Shown: piece by piece, positions 23,471-36,460 of the stretch
Layout: each line of letters opens with the position of its first letter
Numbering within the stretch: the first letter of the stretch is position 1
From: Nymphaea colorata
Taxonomy: Eukaryota > Streptophyta > Magnoliopsida > Nymphaeales > Nymphaeaceae
Assembly (NCBI RefSeq): GCF_008831285.2
Contig: NC_045144.1
Location: forward strand, 13,629,858-13,693,857
Reading direction: 5' to 3'
Length of the DNA stretch: 64,000 nt
Translations under genes and position numbers: made by a program
Notes under the pieces: model-generated
Database searches by the model: none
Told to the model about the DNA's origin: nothing
The model's input: the letters and a program-made list of their open reading frames with translations, nothing else

Positions 23471-24079
23471 TTCCAACAGCATTACTTGGTTTCTCAACTC
23501 TCACCATTTCACATTAAGCAGTTTTTCTCTACACAAGAAGAATTAGAATCAATATTCTTAATCACCACATAGTTACAACCAATTTTCTTAAACATGATCA
23601 CACACTTTAAACATCATTCACTTTGTTACAAATGATAAAATAAACAAAGCCATGAAGGAGAACACAATCAAAGACTGCCATTAATGGAAGAAATGACTTC
23701 TAATTCCGTCTTTTTATGTTATTGAGGTATACAGAAGAAGTGCAACGAGGAGCTGAAGCAAAAGAAAACAATGCAACAATATGAAGCCCAAAAGCAAAAG
23801 ATGATAAAGTTATAATAGGCATGAGAGTTCAAAGATAGAGTTATCGCTGGATGTACAAACCACATTCTTTCCTTCATTTTGAACCACAAGTATAATATCC
23901 AAAGTTCACATTCTAAGAGTTTTACATCAACATTCCATGCTATCATAAGCTTATCGTGACTCTGCATCACGAAAGATATTAACTGCAAAAGATTTACAAT
24001 AGTTAGTTCATAAAATCCATAAATAGAATACTAACCACTACAAATTGAAAAAAAATTACCGTGACAGTCATGCGTTGGA
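23471..24079. other. unassigned stretch
   Basis: AT-rich sequence with no recognised gene. It may include the 3' flank of the adjacent hAT element. Confidence 0.4.
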
Positions 24080-26003
24080 TTAACTTTCCTCGTCAGAATT
24101 TTGCTCCGCATGATGAAAACTGTAACACATTAATTTAAGCACACTACTATGTTAATATGTAAATTAAATTAGATTGAACTATGAGCATCTTATATTTCAT
24201 ACATTTTTAGGAGTAGTTGAGCATCGATAATCATTGAAAATTCTTCCTGATATACTGAATGCAGATTCTAAAGCAACTGTAGATACAAGAATGATTATTG
24301 CATGTTGAGCCATCTTTGCTACAATTTTATATTTGTTTTCATTTGTCTTCCACCAAGATAATATGTTAAAGTTTGCAGTAGATGCAATTCTTCTATTGGG
24401 TCATTCAAATATTTTTCTATATCTGTATGAGCCACTATAGAAAATACAGAGTTGAAGTATGCATTGACCCCATATCTATCCATACTTCTATACTCTTCCG
24501 TTGCAATAATGGTACTAGTGGATGCATTTTCCCTTTGCATATTGCTTGTATCACTATGATCATATATATTTTTGTACTTAGCATATAATTCATGAAGGCT
24601 GCGGTCTATAAATTCGTATTTTACCATTGCATCTGGTTTATCCAAATCATCAAGCAAATATTTCCAGTATGACAACTTGAACCTAGGAGTCAAAACAACT
24701 GCAATTGCAAAGAGAATATTGAAGCTCTTAAAGTATTTATCCAATTTTTCTTGCATTTTTTATGTCAATGCCCTTATATGTTCATTTGATGTTCCACGAT
24801 GCAAATGTTGGTAAATTGATAAAACTTCTTCAAAAGAAATATTAGATGTTACCTACTTAGTGGTAGAGAATAGATTTGTTGCATTGTAAAATACTTTCAA
24901 GAACGAATATAAATCAGATGCATGAGACCACTCATCCTTAGAAGGCAAACATTAATAATTGGATCAGATGATACCAAATATTGAAAGACATCTTTGAATA
25001 ACAATGCACCTCTCAATATTATAAATTTAGAGTTCCCATCAAGTAGGAACATCATAGTTTAAACTTTTTTTCTCATCCAAACTCATTGCCTTTACACATT
25101 GCTTGAAAGCATGTAGTTGTTTTGGTGATCCTCTTACATATTTGATACTATCACAAATTGTTGAAATTGTATCATCCATATCATTCATACCATCTCGACA
25201 AATATGAAAGTGTTCATCTCTCAATGTAAATGAAATATTGTTTTTTCTTTCTATGGTCCTTCTCAGTAAACTTATTCCTCTATCATTTGTTGAACAGTAA
25301 TTAGCAGCAACAGTAATGCACTCTAATAAAATGTCACATATACAACTTGCATTATTTGGTAGAGGCACATGTATAAAATTAAGTATATGAGAGTGCAATG
25401 CCAATCTATATCAATATATTGGGCTGTCAAGCATAAGTATCCTAATGTCTGTTGAAGGACTACATATCAAATGTCAATAAACCCACTGAACATGGTTATT
25501 TAAAACTCCTTAATATCTCATTTTTTCAGTCTTGAACATTGACTGAACCTCTTTCATAAGTGTTTTTCTAGAAAATGAAACAAACCTTGACTTGAAAGCT
25601 TTTAGAAGATCATTATGATATTCATATTCTGCAAAACTGAAAGGAAGTGCATGCATTATTGTAGACTTAGCCATACATTTTCTTATAGCCTCCATATCAA
25701 ATTTATGTAGACATAAAGAAGTGGCACCAAATTCACAAATTCCAAACGACAAAGTTTGTCGTTTTCCATCAATAATTTGTTTTTTGGCACATGTATCTCT
25801 ATGTCGTTTAAGTGGCTCATACCATTGAAACTATGTCCACCTAATCGTTTACCACAATGGTTGCATTTTACGAACTCTTTTCCCTTAAATTGTACTAATG
25901 TGAAGTCATTCCATACTATTGAAGTTCTTGTTCTCTTGAATTCGACTTCCTTTTCACTTGATGAAAAGGATTCATTTTCCTTGATATTCTTCATTCTCAA
26001 CAC
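24080..26003 (-). pseudogene. hAT transposase (RICESLEEPER/DAYSLEEPER-like), degenerate
   Basis: Near full-length hAT transposase reading leftward. N-terminal BED zinc finger at about 25920-25780 (SIVWNDFTLVQFKGKEFVK, CNHCGKRLGG, GMSHL). Next the region with KFDMEAIRKCMAKSTIMHAL (about 25690), then the DDE/RNase-H-like region with HILNFIHVPLP, KYVRGSPKQLHAFKQCV and KKSLNYDVPT (25390-25040). A DUF4413-type helix region (MQEKLDKYFKSFNILFAIAV) runs from 24756. The C-terminal dimerisation motif VSTVALESAFSISGRIFNDY lies near 24260. A possible intron with GT at 24202 and AG at 24120 precedes a tail ending at a TAA at 24082-24080. Several stops and frameshifts separate the blocks. Terminal inverted repeats were not located. 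Confidence 0.85.
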
Positions 26004-26267
26004 TGAAAGACATAACTTACTGTTTGATGAAATCCAAACAACCTAAACACATGAAATGATTCAACTATTGCTGAAGAAAAGGCTAACAATATTCATATGA
26101 CATCACGTATATGAAATCATTCAGTAACAAAAAAGCAATTTAAATTCAGTAACTAAAAAGCTAATCATTGTAGGTGGCGATATACTACTAGCCTAAATTT
26201 ATATTACTAGTTTTGTACAAGAACTAAAATTGCTCCATAAATAAAACTTAGGTACTAACACAACTTG
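26004..26267. other. flank of the hAT element
   Basis: No feature recognised; the 5' terminal repeat of the hAT transposon may lie here but I could not pin it down. Confidence 0.3.
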
Positions 26268-26340
26268 TAGGTTTCAAAACCTAAACTCTCTGGGATAGCT
26301 CCTTTTAACTTATTACTTGACAAGTCACTGCACATCATTG
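26268..26340 (-). pseudogene. leucine-rich-repeat exon fragment
   Basis: Minus-strand translation gives DLSSNKLKGAIPESLG, a textbook plant extracellular LRR, directly preceded by an AG that could be a splice acceptor. It probably belongs to the same broken LRR receptor gene as the fragments near 29.2-29.4 kb. Confidence 0.5.
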
Positions 26341-29180
26341 AACAAGACAAAAGTTCACAAAGTAGATTTTTACTTTTCAGTTGATTTATGAAGATCCAAA
26401 TGCACATATAGAACAATAAGTTTCAGAAATAACAGTTTATCACTTTCGCACGATAATTATGTGCATCTCCTAGTCTCCAAATGAAGAATAAAAAATTGTT
26501 CCTTCATTCTTATGGGAACATTTGAGGATTTACACTTGTGCAAGAGAGCAAACTCCTAGGCCCTAAGCTGTGCTACCAGTTAAGTTGTTTGCCTCCTACA
26601 CTCTTAGTCAGAAAAAAGTAATTAAAGAACAATATTATTAGGCTTCCCAACAAAAAGATCCATTCAAGACCTTCTCGCCTAAATTTTCACTTCATTATAA
26701 TCACCTTCTTCTGTATCCCATACCCATGAGGTGAAAATATCATTGACATGAGAATATCAAGAATATCCACTATTAAGTAGTCTAGTAATAACTGGAACTT
26801 GCAAGTGACATAAAGTGTAGTTTATATCTGTATTCAATAAATGCATGTTATTTTTCTACCTTTTTTAGGCAGACTCCTACCACACAAGACACATTAAAAT
26901 CTTGAATTCAGCCATAAACACTTAACTCTAAAGTTTAATCAACAGGTGGACAAAGCTCTTGCTAGTTATTGTTTCACAACTTAAGAAATATATACACAAG
27001 AAGTGTGACATGCATAGAAAGCATGTCCAAGAAACTGCTGAGAAAATTTTTAATTTGAGACAGAATTGATACTTGCATATAGTCACCTCATTTTAAAGAG
27101 GATGGGAAAAACAGTTTTTGTGAGCTTTGAGACCTTGATCCAACAAAAGTCCAACAGAAGAGAGCAAAAAATGCATCCAATGAGTATCCAATTTGCTCTA
27201 GTATACCATTTAGGAAAAAAATAGCTGGAATGAATTTCTCTCCAAGAGTATCAAACACATTAAAAGTTATTGGTCAGGACAAAATTCAATCATATGTTTA
27301 AAGCACAAACATTTCTAAAAAGAAAAAACCACAAGAGGCCAGTTGTTATTTAAGTGAATGGCTTATCATATGCAACTATATTGCTTAAAACCTTTAGAGG
27401 TTAAGCACTGAAGATTATACTTGCTCACAATCAGCAAGGTCACTACTGCTCTCTGAGTCTAAATCCCAAGTCCTTCATATTGCTCTATTCCATAAGCTGA
27501 CCGCATAATGTTTCTATAGTGGTAGGCAGCCCAAGCTGCATTAGAAAATTAATTTATCCTTAAAACTAGTGCAACCATTTACATGCAAAATCTGGCTGAA
27601 GATGGAGAAAACGGTGTCCAAATTCTGGAGAAATCCTATACGGTACAGGGAACAACTGCAACAATGGCAGATTATCTCTGGTTAAAGTTAAGCCTCTTGG
27701 CAACTTTCGCCAAATTATCCTAGTAGTTTATAAATCCAACCATCAGAATCAATCTTGATTTATGTCTTTTTATGATATACAAGTAGGAATTATAAGTGTT
27801 AAAAATGTTCATGTTTATGCCCTTACAAAGTCTCTAACTACGCATGAGAAACATGATCCAATCTGTTCCCAGGTTCTTGAAAACAGGAGGATGTTATTTC
27901 CATCGTTAATTTTATTGCAGAAACAAAAGGAGATAAATGAAATTGTTGGTATAAATTATGATAACCTCATGTCTCTCTCTCTTTGTGGCAATCATAGCTG
28001 TGCATGTCTCTTAATTGACTACAAGCAGGAACATGAATGTATGATTGGTTATTTACCAAATACTTTCCAATCGAGTTAAATTATTGTAAAACATGAATCT
28101 TCATCTCAAGTTTCATATGAGCTGTCGATCTTTTTTTACTTCATACACAACAACTATCACAAGTGTATAATGTAGTAAACGTTATCTAAGTAGAGGGAAG
28201 GAGGGACAGAGTACAAGAACGCTGAAGCCCATGACCCCAGCTACAGAGGAAGCAATGGCAGCGCTTGAAAGAGGAAGCTAGCTCAAAGAGTAACTATTCA
28301 TAAGCATGTCCTACCATAAGACCACATAAGAATGTGTCTGCGTTGGGATTTAGGACAGCAAACCTAAACTAAGCACATTGTTGTTCTGAGATTATTGAAC
28401 AAGCAATCCCTACATGAAGAAAAATAATGCAAGACGACCATGTCCTTATATAAAAGATACACAACACATAAAACGAGGATGATTGTCACTCACGTAGACT
28501 AATATATAGTGCACCCAAATAAAATGCAGGTTCAGTTCGTCATCCCAGACTTTACCATTGTAAAGTGAGAGACAATGTCCAATCTAGGAGCACAGACAGA
28601 CCAAAATTTACAAAATTCATGAGATAGTATCAGAATCCTGTTAAAATTTTCTTGCAATATATGAAAACATTTCTATATCCCTCACTATTAGCTGGCCTAA
28701 ATGACAATAGTGTTGGATCGTTCAAAATATTGTAATGTTGTTACAAAATAAGAAGAGAAATAAACAAAGAACAGCATGGTTGAACATACTAGGGGCAGCA
28801 GGTATGACGTTTAATGCATTATAAAATGCACAAAACATGGACACACATTCAAAGTCCAATGGTGGCTACAATTTCTGCAACAAGACCACCACAAAACACA
28901 ATATGGTGCACCAATCTATGTAATTAGAACACTCAAGCAAGAGTACAGGTATACAATGCATCATGCCCCTGCATCTAAACCAAAGAAGATATGCAATAAT
29001 AAGAAGTGAAAGATGATTGCACTGAAAATTATAGTTCTACTTCGAGACTTTTGGATTGCCAACTAGCAGATATGAGTCTTAGCCACATAGCAAGAAAGCA
29101 TTATTTTAACGATTGGTAAGACAAATCATGGTTAACAACATTGGGTGAAATTAAAAACAGAGGAATCCATAGTGCTGCGT
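26341..29180. other. probable intron/decayed region between LRR fragments
   Basis: No convincing exon found between the two LRR remnants. A 105-codon plus-strand frame at 27762-28079 resembles nothing known to me. A minus-strand patch near 27600-27480 could be another decayed exon but is not identifiable. Confidence 0.3.
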
Positions 29181-29400
29181 GTACTCGGAGTCTGGCATTA
29201 GCACCTTTTGGAAAGCAGAACATATCTTGCTGGGGATCTCACCAGACATATGGTTATGGGACATATACAAGATTATCCAGAAGCTTGAGCTGCGATTTTG
29301 TTTTGCGATATCTTACATGTGAGGTTGTTTGCTCCTAGATCCAAGGACACTAAATTGATGCAGTCGAAGAGCTCTTGAGGGATCTGGTCGGTCAGCCTGA
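29181..29400 (-). pseudogene. leucine-rich-repeat exon fragments (LRR receptor remnant)
   Basis: Two LRR-like pieces on the minus strand. The first (about 29381-29315) reads LTDQIPQELFDCINLVSLDL and ends in GANNLT before a GTAAGAT donor-like site. The second (about 29260-29185) reads YMSHNHMSGEIPSKICSAF. The xxLxxLxLxxNxLxGxIP pattern is that of plant LRR receptor-like kinases or proteins. The two pieces are not in one clean frame and no kinase domain was found, so this is a relic. Confidence 0.55.
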
Positions 29401-30627
29401 GTCAGGCTGCATATTGGGTACCGGTTGGGCACCCGTCCCGATGCTAGGCTTTTTCTAATCTTAACAAATATATCATTGATTAATGAAGTCACAGGAGAGA
29501 GACAGAGAGAGAGAAAGAGAGAGAGGAGGGAGAAACAGAGAGATTTAAAAGGTACTATTGGGTACATTCTTTTACAACTAAAATGGGTTAAAAGCAATCC
29601 CATTACATAAAGGTAACTTCATATGGCATGCGTTCAATGCAAATCATACACCTGCATTACATTAATTATCCCGTAATGAGGAAGTTGGCGACAGCGTGGA
29701 GCCATTAATTCTGGTCCTATGAGACTATTCTCAATTTAACGACAGCCCCTTCTTCTCATGACTTGCAAGTAGGGCTGTACAAGAAGCCAAGCCAACTCGG
29801 GCTCGACTCGAACTCGCTCGTAAAAACTCAGCTCATGCTCAGCTCATTTATAAACAAGTCAAGTTCGAGTTTCAGGTACTCTACATAATATTCCAACAAG
29901 GTGAAAGTTATACTCTTTTTTGTCTAGTTTTGACGAGGAGGGTAAAGGGGCAGCCAACCTTGTGCAAGTTTGACAATTGAACGGTATTTCTTGGGGGCCA
30001 AAACTAAAATTGATTGATTAGATGTTGCTATCCAAAATCTACTGATGACATTCTTAATTTATAAGTTTCTAATTTGTTAAGAGAAAAATAATTCAGAATG
30101 TAATTTTTTTATATATGTTATTTCCGTGATTTTAGTTATTCAACATATAAATTCATATACATTGTTTTGATAATATATATTGGTTTTTTTATTTGTTTGC
30201 TACCTTCATTTGTGTAGAAAACAAGAAAATTCTTAAAAGTATATGATATTAGATTGATCTATCTTCCATATTGCTTAACGAAGTATTGCATCACTTTGGG
30301 ATGTGGGTGTCATTGCAGCCAATGGATTGAATACCCATGATCCTAGTTGGGAACATTGTATCTACTTTTCTTTATTTTTTTCGTCCCTTTTATCACGTAT
30401 CCATGGTATCTGCAAAGTTCTCGTTTATTTACTAGGTCGTTAGATACTACATGTAAATTGTCATTAGGAGCTTGGTCTACCATCATGTTTTGTTTTATTT
30501 AGTATTTTGGAACTGTTTTTCTACTCTTATGTACTAAGCTAGGCTGTCCTAAGGGTCTGCTATGGTTGTCATTTTTTAAAAATCACCTGGCTTATATGGT
30601 TTTACACACTACTTCATCATGGGTGCA
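29401..30627. other. unassigned stretch with GA-rich tract and hAT-like relic
   Basis: GA-rich sequence lies at 29490-29532. TAGGGCTGTACAAG at about 29771 followed by alternating CTCGGGCTCGACTCG sequence resembles the subterminal part of another hAT-type element, but no opposite end was found. Confidence 0.35.
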
Positions 30628-31349
30628 CATGGTTGTGCACCAGGCGGGGCTGGATTCTCAGAGGCCCGATGGGCATGGCTGAGTCATGGTTGGGCACATT
30701 ACCCTGCTCGTTACTAATTGGGTCAGTTTAGCACAATGCTTATCAAACACTTCGCCCAAAATATTGCCTGGTACATGTCTTGATAAGGGCTTCTTAAATT
30801 GTTGCAGTTTAGAAGAGCACGTAGGAAAAGTTAAGGGAAGTGCCTTTTTATAGTACATTCTTTCACCCTTCTCAAAAAAGAGTAGGGGACTTTGATTCTT
30901 CTATGTTTTTCTTTATCACTTCTCCCTAGGCACCTTATGGCTTGTGCCTTGTACAAAATGTAGTTTTGTTTAGTCTTGTATTGAAAATATCTTAGGAAAG
31001 CCATCCACAAGACACTAGTAAAATGGGGTATGGGCATCGCAAACAAGTGAACATTCTCAAAAAAAAAAATATATAAGAAAAGAAAAATATTTCTTGCCAG
31101 GCGGCTATACCTGGCGAATCTCAGGTGGCACCTGGACCTAGCACATTAACTTGCCAGGCTGGGCTATACCTGGCGAATCTCGGGTGCCACCTGGACCTAG
31201 CATATTAACTTGCCAGGCTGGGCTATACCTGGCGAATCTCGGGTGGCATCCGGACCTAGCACGTTTACTTGGCAGGCCAGGCTATACCTGGTGAATCTCT
31301 GCTCGCCATGTAAACTTCCATGCCTGGCATTGCTCGATGCCCAGCCCTA
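30628..31349. mobile_element. candidate hAT-type non-autonomous element carrying a minisatellite
   Basis: A 722-bp segment flanked by the identical octamer TGGGTGCA (30620-30627 and 31350-31357). Its right end, CTCGATGCCCAGCCCTA, is the reverse complement of the TAGGGCTGGGCATCGAG type of terminus seen in the window's other hAT-type elements. The left end matches only loosely, so the assignment rests mainly on the flanking repeat and one good end. It contains the 57-59-bp minisatellite at 31096-31308. Confidence 0.45.
31096..31308. repeat. minisatellite, 57-59-bp unit, about 3.6 copies
   Basis: Units begin at 31096, 31153, 31212 and 31271, each starting GCCAGG-C and containing CTATACCTGGCGAATCTC and GGACCTAGCA. 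The last is partial and more diverged. The units have internal CCAGG/CCTGG symmetry. Confidence 0.9.
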
Positions 31350-34300
31350 TGGGTGCATATAAAGAGAAGCTGTGAAGACACCAAAATGGTTTCCAACATG
31401 TTTTCCAACTTTACTTTTAGACACTCTTAGAATCTACATTTATGTCATTAACCATAGTCTAGGCTTTGCTTGTTAGACCTAGCCACACCCTTACCCTTTA
31501 TGCAGCCATCTCAAAACCGTAGTAAATAATTACAAATTTTGCCCGTCTATACCCTTACTGTACAATGACATACTTTTTGCTATTAAGGAGTTATTCGACT
31601 TTAGTAAGCAAGATTCACAGCACCAATGGTGGGAGCCTCTTCATTGAGCATGCCTAGTCCCATCACATGCCCTCAGATAGACTCTCCTAAGGCTTGTGGT
31701 GCATTTTGAGTAATTCTCAATATGGCCCTTGGCCGAGGTCTTGAACTACAACATTGCTACTTGTGCGCATTAAAGTGATCATTCTTCTCTAGGCAAGTTT
31801 TGAGGCTTGGCCACCTATTTAGGCCTTTTATTCTGGTGCACCTATTCCATATGTGTCACCCTAGTACCCCTCTATCATAATCCTGCATGCGTTCAGTCAA
31901 AATTTCCCTTTCTTCCTTGGCAAATTTCCTAACCTATAGGATCACCATGAGGCCTTGGACCTTACTAAATTTAATCTTCGTCCAGTTGGACAACAGTCAT
32001 CACCAGGCAATTTGTCTGGGCTTCTTCATGAATGATGCTTATCCCTACATGCCACTTTCATATTCCTCTCTTGAAAACTAGAGTGTTCTCGGCCTAATTG
32101 CTAGTTTTACCCATATCTTTCCATCAAAACCACAAGTTCTTCAGTACTTTTAAACTTTTATTTGAACAATTTTAATCAAGTCTGTAAGTACTTTCTGCTC
32201 AGAATGAGCCCATAATCATCAATGTCGCATTACTGAGACATTTCCAAATGCAGCAATCTCTTCATGATCTCCCCATTAATGTTTTACTTCTGAAATCTAG
32301 TAGGTACCTATCCAAATTTCTAGTTTTGCCTTGGTAGATCTCCAAAGCAGTGAAATTGTCATTAAACCATAAGAAATAATGGCTTCATAAAAAGCCCATA
32401 GTATAAAACTTAGAAAATATTAAAGATTTCGCAAAAGTATTTTTCCTAAACGAGCAAATCACTTGCATCTATGTCATGGCTTCTAGAACCCAGTGCATGC
32501 CTAGAAGCAGCCACCCTTGACCCCAAACATGGCACAACATCAGACTGGCCACATTTCCTCGAAACTGTTTGTCAATCCACCTTTCTAGCAGTCATTCTTA
32601 CAAAATTTACTAAAGCAAATAAAAGAAAAACTCCAAAATTCTCATTGGCCTACCCCTAAACCTCTTGTTCTGGTTGCTTAGGTTCGGACCTCTTTATGAA
32701 TGGCCGGCCAACTCTACACCTCTTCACCTCATTGGTCAAGCACACCTCTCACCACTATAAAATTATGACCCCTCAAGGTTGGACATTCTACCCCATCATA
32801 TTCTCATACATGTGATTCTACATTGTTTACATGTAAAATTTTTATCACAAAATTTTACACGCAATCTGTAACAAATGAGATATCATTGTCTATACTTGCC
32901 TCCATTCTTTGTCCGGGGTTCCTAAGATGGGACCTAACATGTTGGTATGAGGTTCGACTGTTCTTAGCACTTTTACCAGGGGTAATCAAACCAAGGACTA
33001 GACTAAAATGTTTTATTTTTTCAACTCTAAATGTTGTCCAAAACCTATGAAAGCATACATTCCATGAATTTGAAATCATGCATGTTCCAAAAATCTAAGT
33101 AGATTTCAGAAAGAGGCTGATGACTAATAAGAAACTATAATGAAGTTTATTCATGTCTGGATCATCAGAGATCAATGCAAATCGATGATCCTAGATCTAA
33201 AATGATGCATGCAAAACTAGGTCATGTAGACCTGAAGTCTAGTCACTGCCAGCACTGGGGTATAGAACATGGACAAGGTAGATCTAAATCTAAATCCAAG
33301 AATTGAGATCAGGATATGAGGGATTCTTGTTCTAAATTTGAAATAAAGATGTCATAAAGATCATATCATGTTATGGAAATTTAGGATCGAAAATCCAAGA
33401 TTTGAAATCATCGTTCAAAATCCATAGTCTAAGATTTGAGATCCAAAATCTGACATACAAAATCCATAATCTAATTGTTGAGAACCAAAAGCTAGTATCT
33501 AAAATCTGAAATTTAAGATCTAAGACCTAGGATGCTAGTTCTATAATCCAAAATCAATAATATAAGGTTCAAGATCTAAAAATCCATGATCCCATGTTTA
33601 AAGTCTAAGATCTGAAATCCAATACTTGATATCTAACATACAAGATCCCTAATTTGAGATCCATGATCGGATTTCTGAAATCCAACAACGTGTTTCTTGA
33701 GATCCAAATCCAAACTTATTGCTCAAAATCAAATCAAGATTGATTAAAATTCAAGATCCAAAAAACGAAGATCTATTTGATAAAGATACCCTGGTCAGCA
33801 TTAATGTAAATATCAGATTTAAAATGATAGTGGACATCAAATGGTTAAAGTGAGAGATATACTAAGAGAGAAAATGGATTGACTTGAAATCTCTAAAATG
33901 GTGAAGATGACAACAGACTCATACCAAGATCACGACATTGCTACAGATTTGGTAGGCTAATCATCTTGCACTAAGTCTTCTACCTTGACCAATTACGAAA
34001 GCATTGTTAGATTAATTCCAATGTTGTGTTTTTTTTTTTTTCTAGAGACAAGAGAGAAAAAGAAGGAAAAAATTCTCCATCCAAGGGATGGAGCATCAGT
34101 TTTGCCTCATCTTGGATTCTTCACAACGATTGTTTTGAGTTGCTGCAACCATGTAATCTAATGTTTAATCTCTAGAACTGGCGCTCCTGGGTGGTTGGTT
34201 AATGTGTTTCACGAGTAAGAAAGCAAGACCTTGGTTACAGATGGGTTCTTTGAAAAATAAGTACAAAAAGCATGAGTCTAATGTTTCTTTTCACTTCACA

Positions 34301-34531
34301 AGGATGTCACATTGTGATGTGAGACACATGGTTTGGGTCTGTTATAATAGGCTTGGCTTACTTGTGGTGAGACTTTAACAGCCAGTCTAGCATCCTCATC
34401 CAAGGAAACTGCACCTTAAACCAGGTATTGCATAATAAATTATATCAAAGAATGTTGTTTGTCATTGTTTCCCTATTGTTCGTGCCTCGTCCTGCGAGAG
34501 GGGGGAAGTCGCATGAAGTAGCAAAATATGA
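31350..34531. other. unassigned stretch; low-complexity GATCT/AAATC-rich zone at 33170-33790
   Basis: No gene recognised. Positions 33170-33790 consist of degenerate short repeats such as AAGATCTGAAATCCAA. At 32945-33000, GGTATGAGGTTCGACTGTTC and TTTACCAGGGGTAATCAAACC match the left arm of the hairpin at 34.6 kb, so this is probably old LTR sequence in the minus orientation. Confidence 0.45.
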
Positions 34532-34799
34532 GTGTTCGCATCCCCAAACTTTTAGTATTTGGTATTGGAGTGCTCCAAAAAAAAGAGGTTTTGTTTTGAA
34601 ATAGGAAAGAAATGGACTCTCCAGTCGGTATAAGGATCGACCGTTCCAGATGCCTTTACTAGGAGTAATTAATCTAAGGGCTATGTTTATTCGATCCTCA
34701 TACAGACGGGCAAGTCCCTTTCTTTCTTATTTTAAAACAAAACCTCATTTTTCTGGAGCACTCCAAAACCAAATACGAAAAATTTTGGGGATGTGAACA
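34532..34799. repeat. large imperfect inverted repeat (LTR-end hairpin)
   Basis: The left arm 34532-34642 and right arm 34691-34799 are imperfect inverted copies: GTGTTCGCATCCCCAAA against the complement of TTTTGGGGATGTGAACA, GGAGTGCTCCA in both, and GAGGTTTTGTTTT against AAAACAAAACCTC. The spacer is about 48 bp. Sequence of the right arm looks like the 3' end of an LTR, and a primer-site-like sequence follows it. Confidence 0.8.
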
Positions 34800-34801
34800 G
34801 A

Positions 34802-34820
34802 TGGCGACCGTGATGGGACC
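34802..34820 (+). other. primer-binding-site-like sequence of an LTR element
   Basis: TGGCGACCGTGATGGGACC follows the LTR-like end directly. It resembles the TGGCGACTC...GGGGAC primer region of Tat/Ogre-type gypsy elements. Assigned by resemblance only. Confidence 0.4.
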
Positions 34821-35699
34821 CATAGCCTTATAATTGATGCATTTTAACTAACTCAAACATCTCATATGTTATCAATGATAAAGCATGTCCCCTATTTTGG
34901 CCTTGAACCCATTGGCATTTCATTGCATTGCTTAGTGATTGTGTTTGCTTTCTTGCACATAAGACTAATTGAGGAGGATCAATCATGTTCACTTAGATCT
35001 AGTATTAAATACAACCCTCCTCAATTTAAGAGTTGTTTAAAAACAATGTTTGCTCTTTTATTTATTTTAATCATCATCTTAGGCAACATTTCATTCGAGA
35101 CAACTTATTTTACATGATCTTTCATACTTCAAAATTTCTCATAGCTATTTGTCCCGATCATCATGTTGTCTGGCATGGTCTTTGGCGGTAGCACATGACT
35201 AAGCTTTACAACTAGACCACACCTTGGGCGGGAAAGCCCCCTCATTAATACCATGAGTGGTAATTTATGGTATATCAACGAGTGATCAAGAAGAAGTTGT
35301 TGAACCCTACCCTTAGTTGCCTAAGAAAGAATCTATGCTCGTACTAAGCCATTTGGCTAAGGTATATAAGCATAACTTGACATTAGATTATCGTGACACA
35401 AAATTGTCTCAATTAGGTTCCTATACCCAATTTTCTACAAAAAAAAATATTTCATGGTAGATTGTGATGTGCATAAAACCTTATGTGACGATTTACAACC
35501 TCATTTCATACCTCTACTTCATGTTGTCTTGGTCAATCTAGTCAATCTTTTCACTAATTCAATCTCTATCTTTTAGAGTCATCATTCAAGATGTATTCTT
35601 TCCAACGTGGTGTCACCTTCCCTCATGATCACATCCTCTTTGGGGAAAGTCCTGAACGGTCCACCTACATATCTCTTGAGTATAAACTTTTGGCTCCCG
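34821..35699 (+). other. leader region of the presumed giant-LTR element
   Basis: Sequence between the primer-like site and the gag-like region. An 83-codon frame (34866-35117) is open but unrecognised. Confidence 0.3.
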
Positions 35700-36460
35700 A
35701 ATGGTATCAGTCTTTGCATCCCACATTCTCTTGAATGTTTCCTTCATACTTTGAAGAATGTGGGCTAGAGACAGTGGTAGTCAGAGGAATACAAACAATG
35801 GATGGAAATTTGGTGCATGCAATTGCCGATGGATGGAACCCATGGACCTCCTCCTTTTAGTTTCAATAAAGAGAAATGCCAATATTATTAGATGAATTTG
35901 CCGAAATACTAGACCTCCCCACCCCGACTTGTAACCCAAATGAACCATTAGAGAAACAATTACTGATGAACCCGACTAAAGTTAATGCAAATGATCTTAT
36001 TGCCCATTTTACTGGATGAAAAACTTGGCCTCTAGTACAAAACCACGAGGACCAAAGCATCAACCTGAAAAAGTTATATGAAGAATTTGGAACCTATGTT
36101 GAACATTTTACTTTACCTCAAAAAGTCATAAGAAGAATCAAACATTGTATGATGCTTTGCACAGTAGGTGTGACCATTTTCACTGATGGAAGTGACCTTC
36201 TAGATGTTCATATTGCCCAACGTTTTTGGACTTGGGGACATAGTGGTACCCAATACTTGTCAGTAGCAATGATAGCCTTGGCTTTTCTTTATCGAGGGCT
36301 CACCCGCTTCACCATTGGAGATACTGACTTCATAGAAGGATGCACATATGCTTTGCAATTGTCGTTCCTCAAGCACGTGGGACCCCAAGCTAGTCTATTC
36401 AAAAACACTAATGGAGCATTGACAAACTTAGAACAATACCACTGTTTGATTTAGCAGTTA
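35700..36460 (+). pseudogene. decayed gag-like region (DUF7745/plant-mobile-domain type)
   Basis: The conceptual plus-strand translation, interrupted by stops, contains MPILLDEFAEILDLP and VNANDLIAHF. A 101-codon open stretch at 36149-36454 contains VGVTIFTDGSDLLDVHIAQ, IALAFLYRGLTRF and ALQLSFLKHVG. This pattern resembles the gag-side helical domain annotated as DUF7745 in Tat-like plant retroelements. No protease, reverse transcriptase or integrase follows before the next LTR-like sequence, which suggests a non-autonomous element. Assignment is by general resemblance. Confidence 0.4.
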
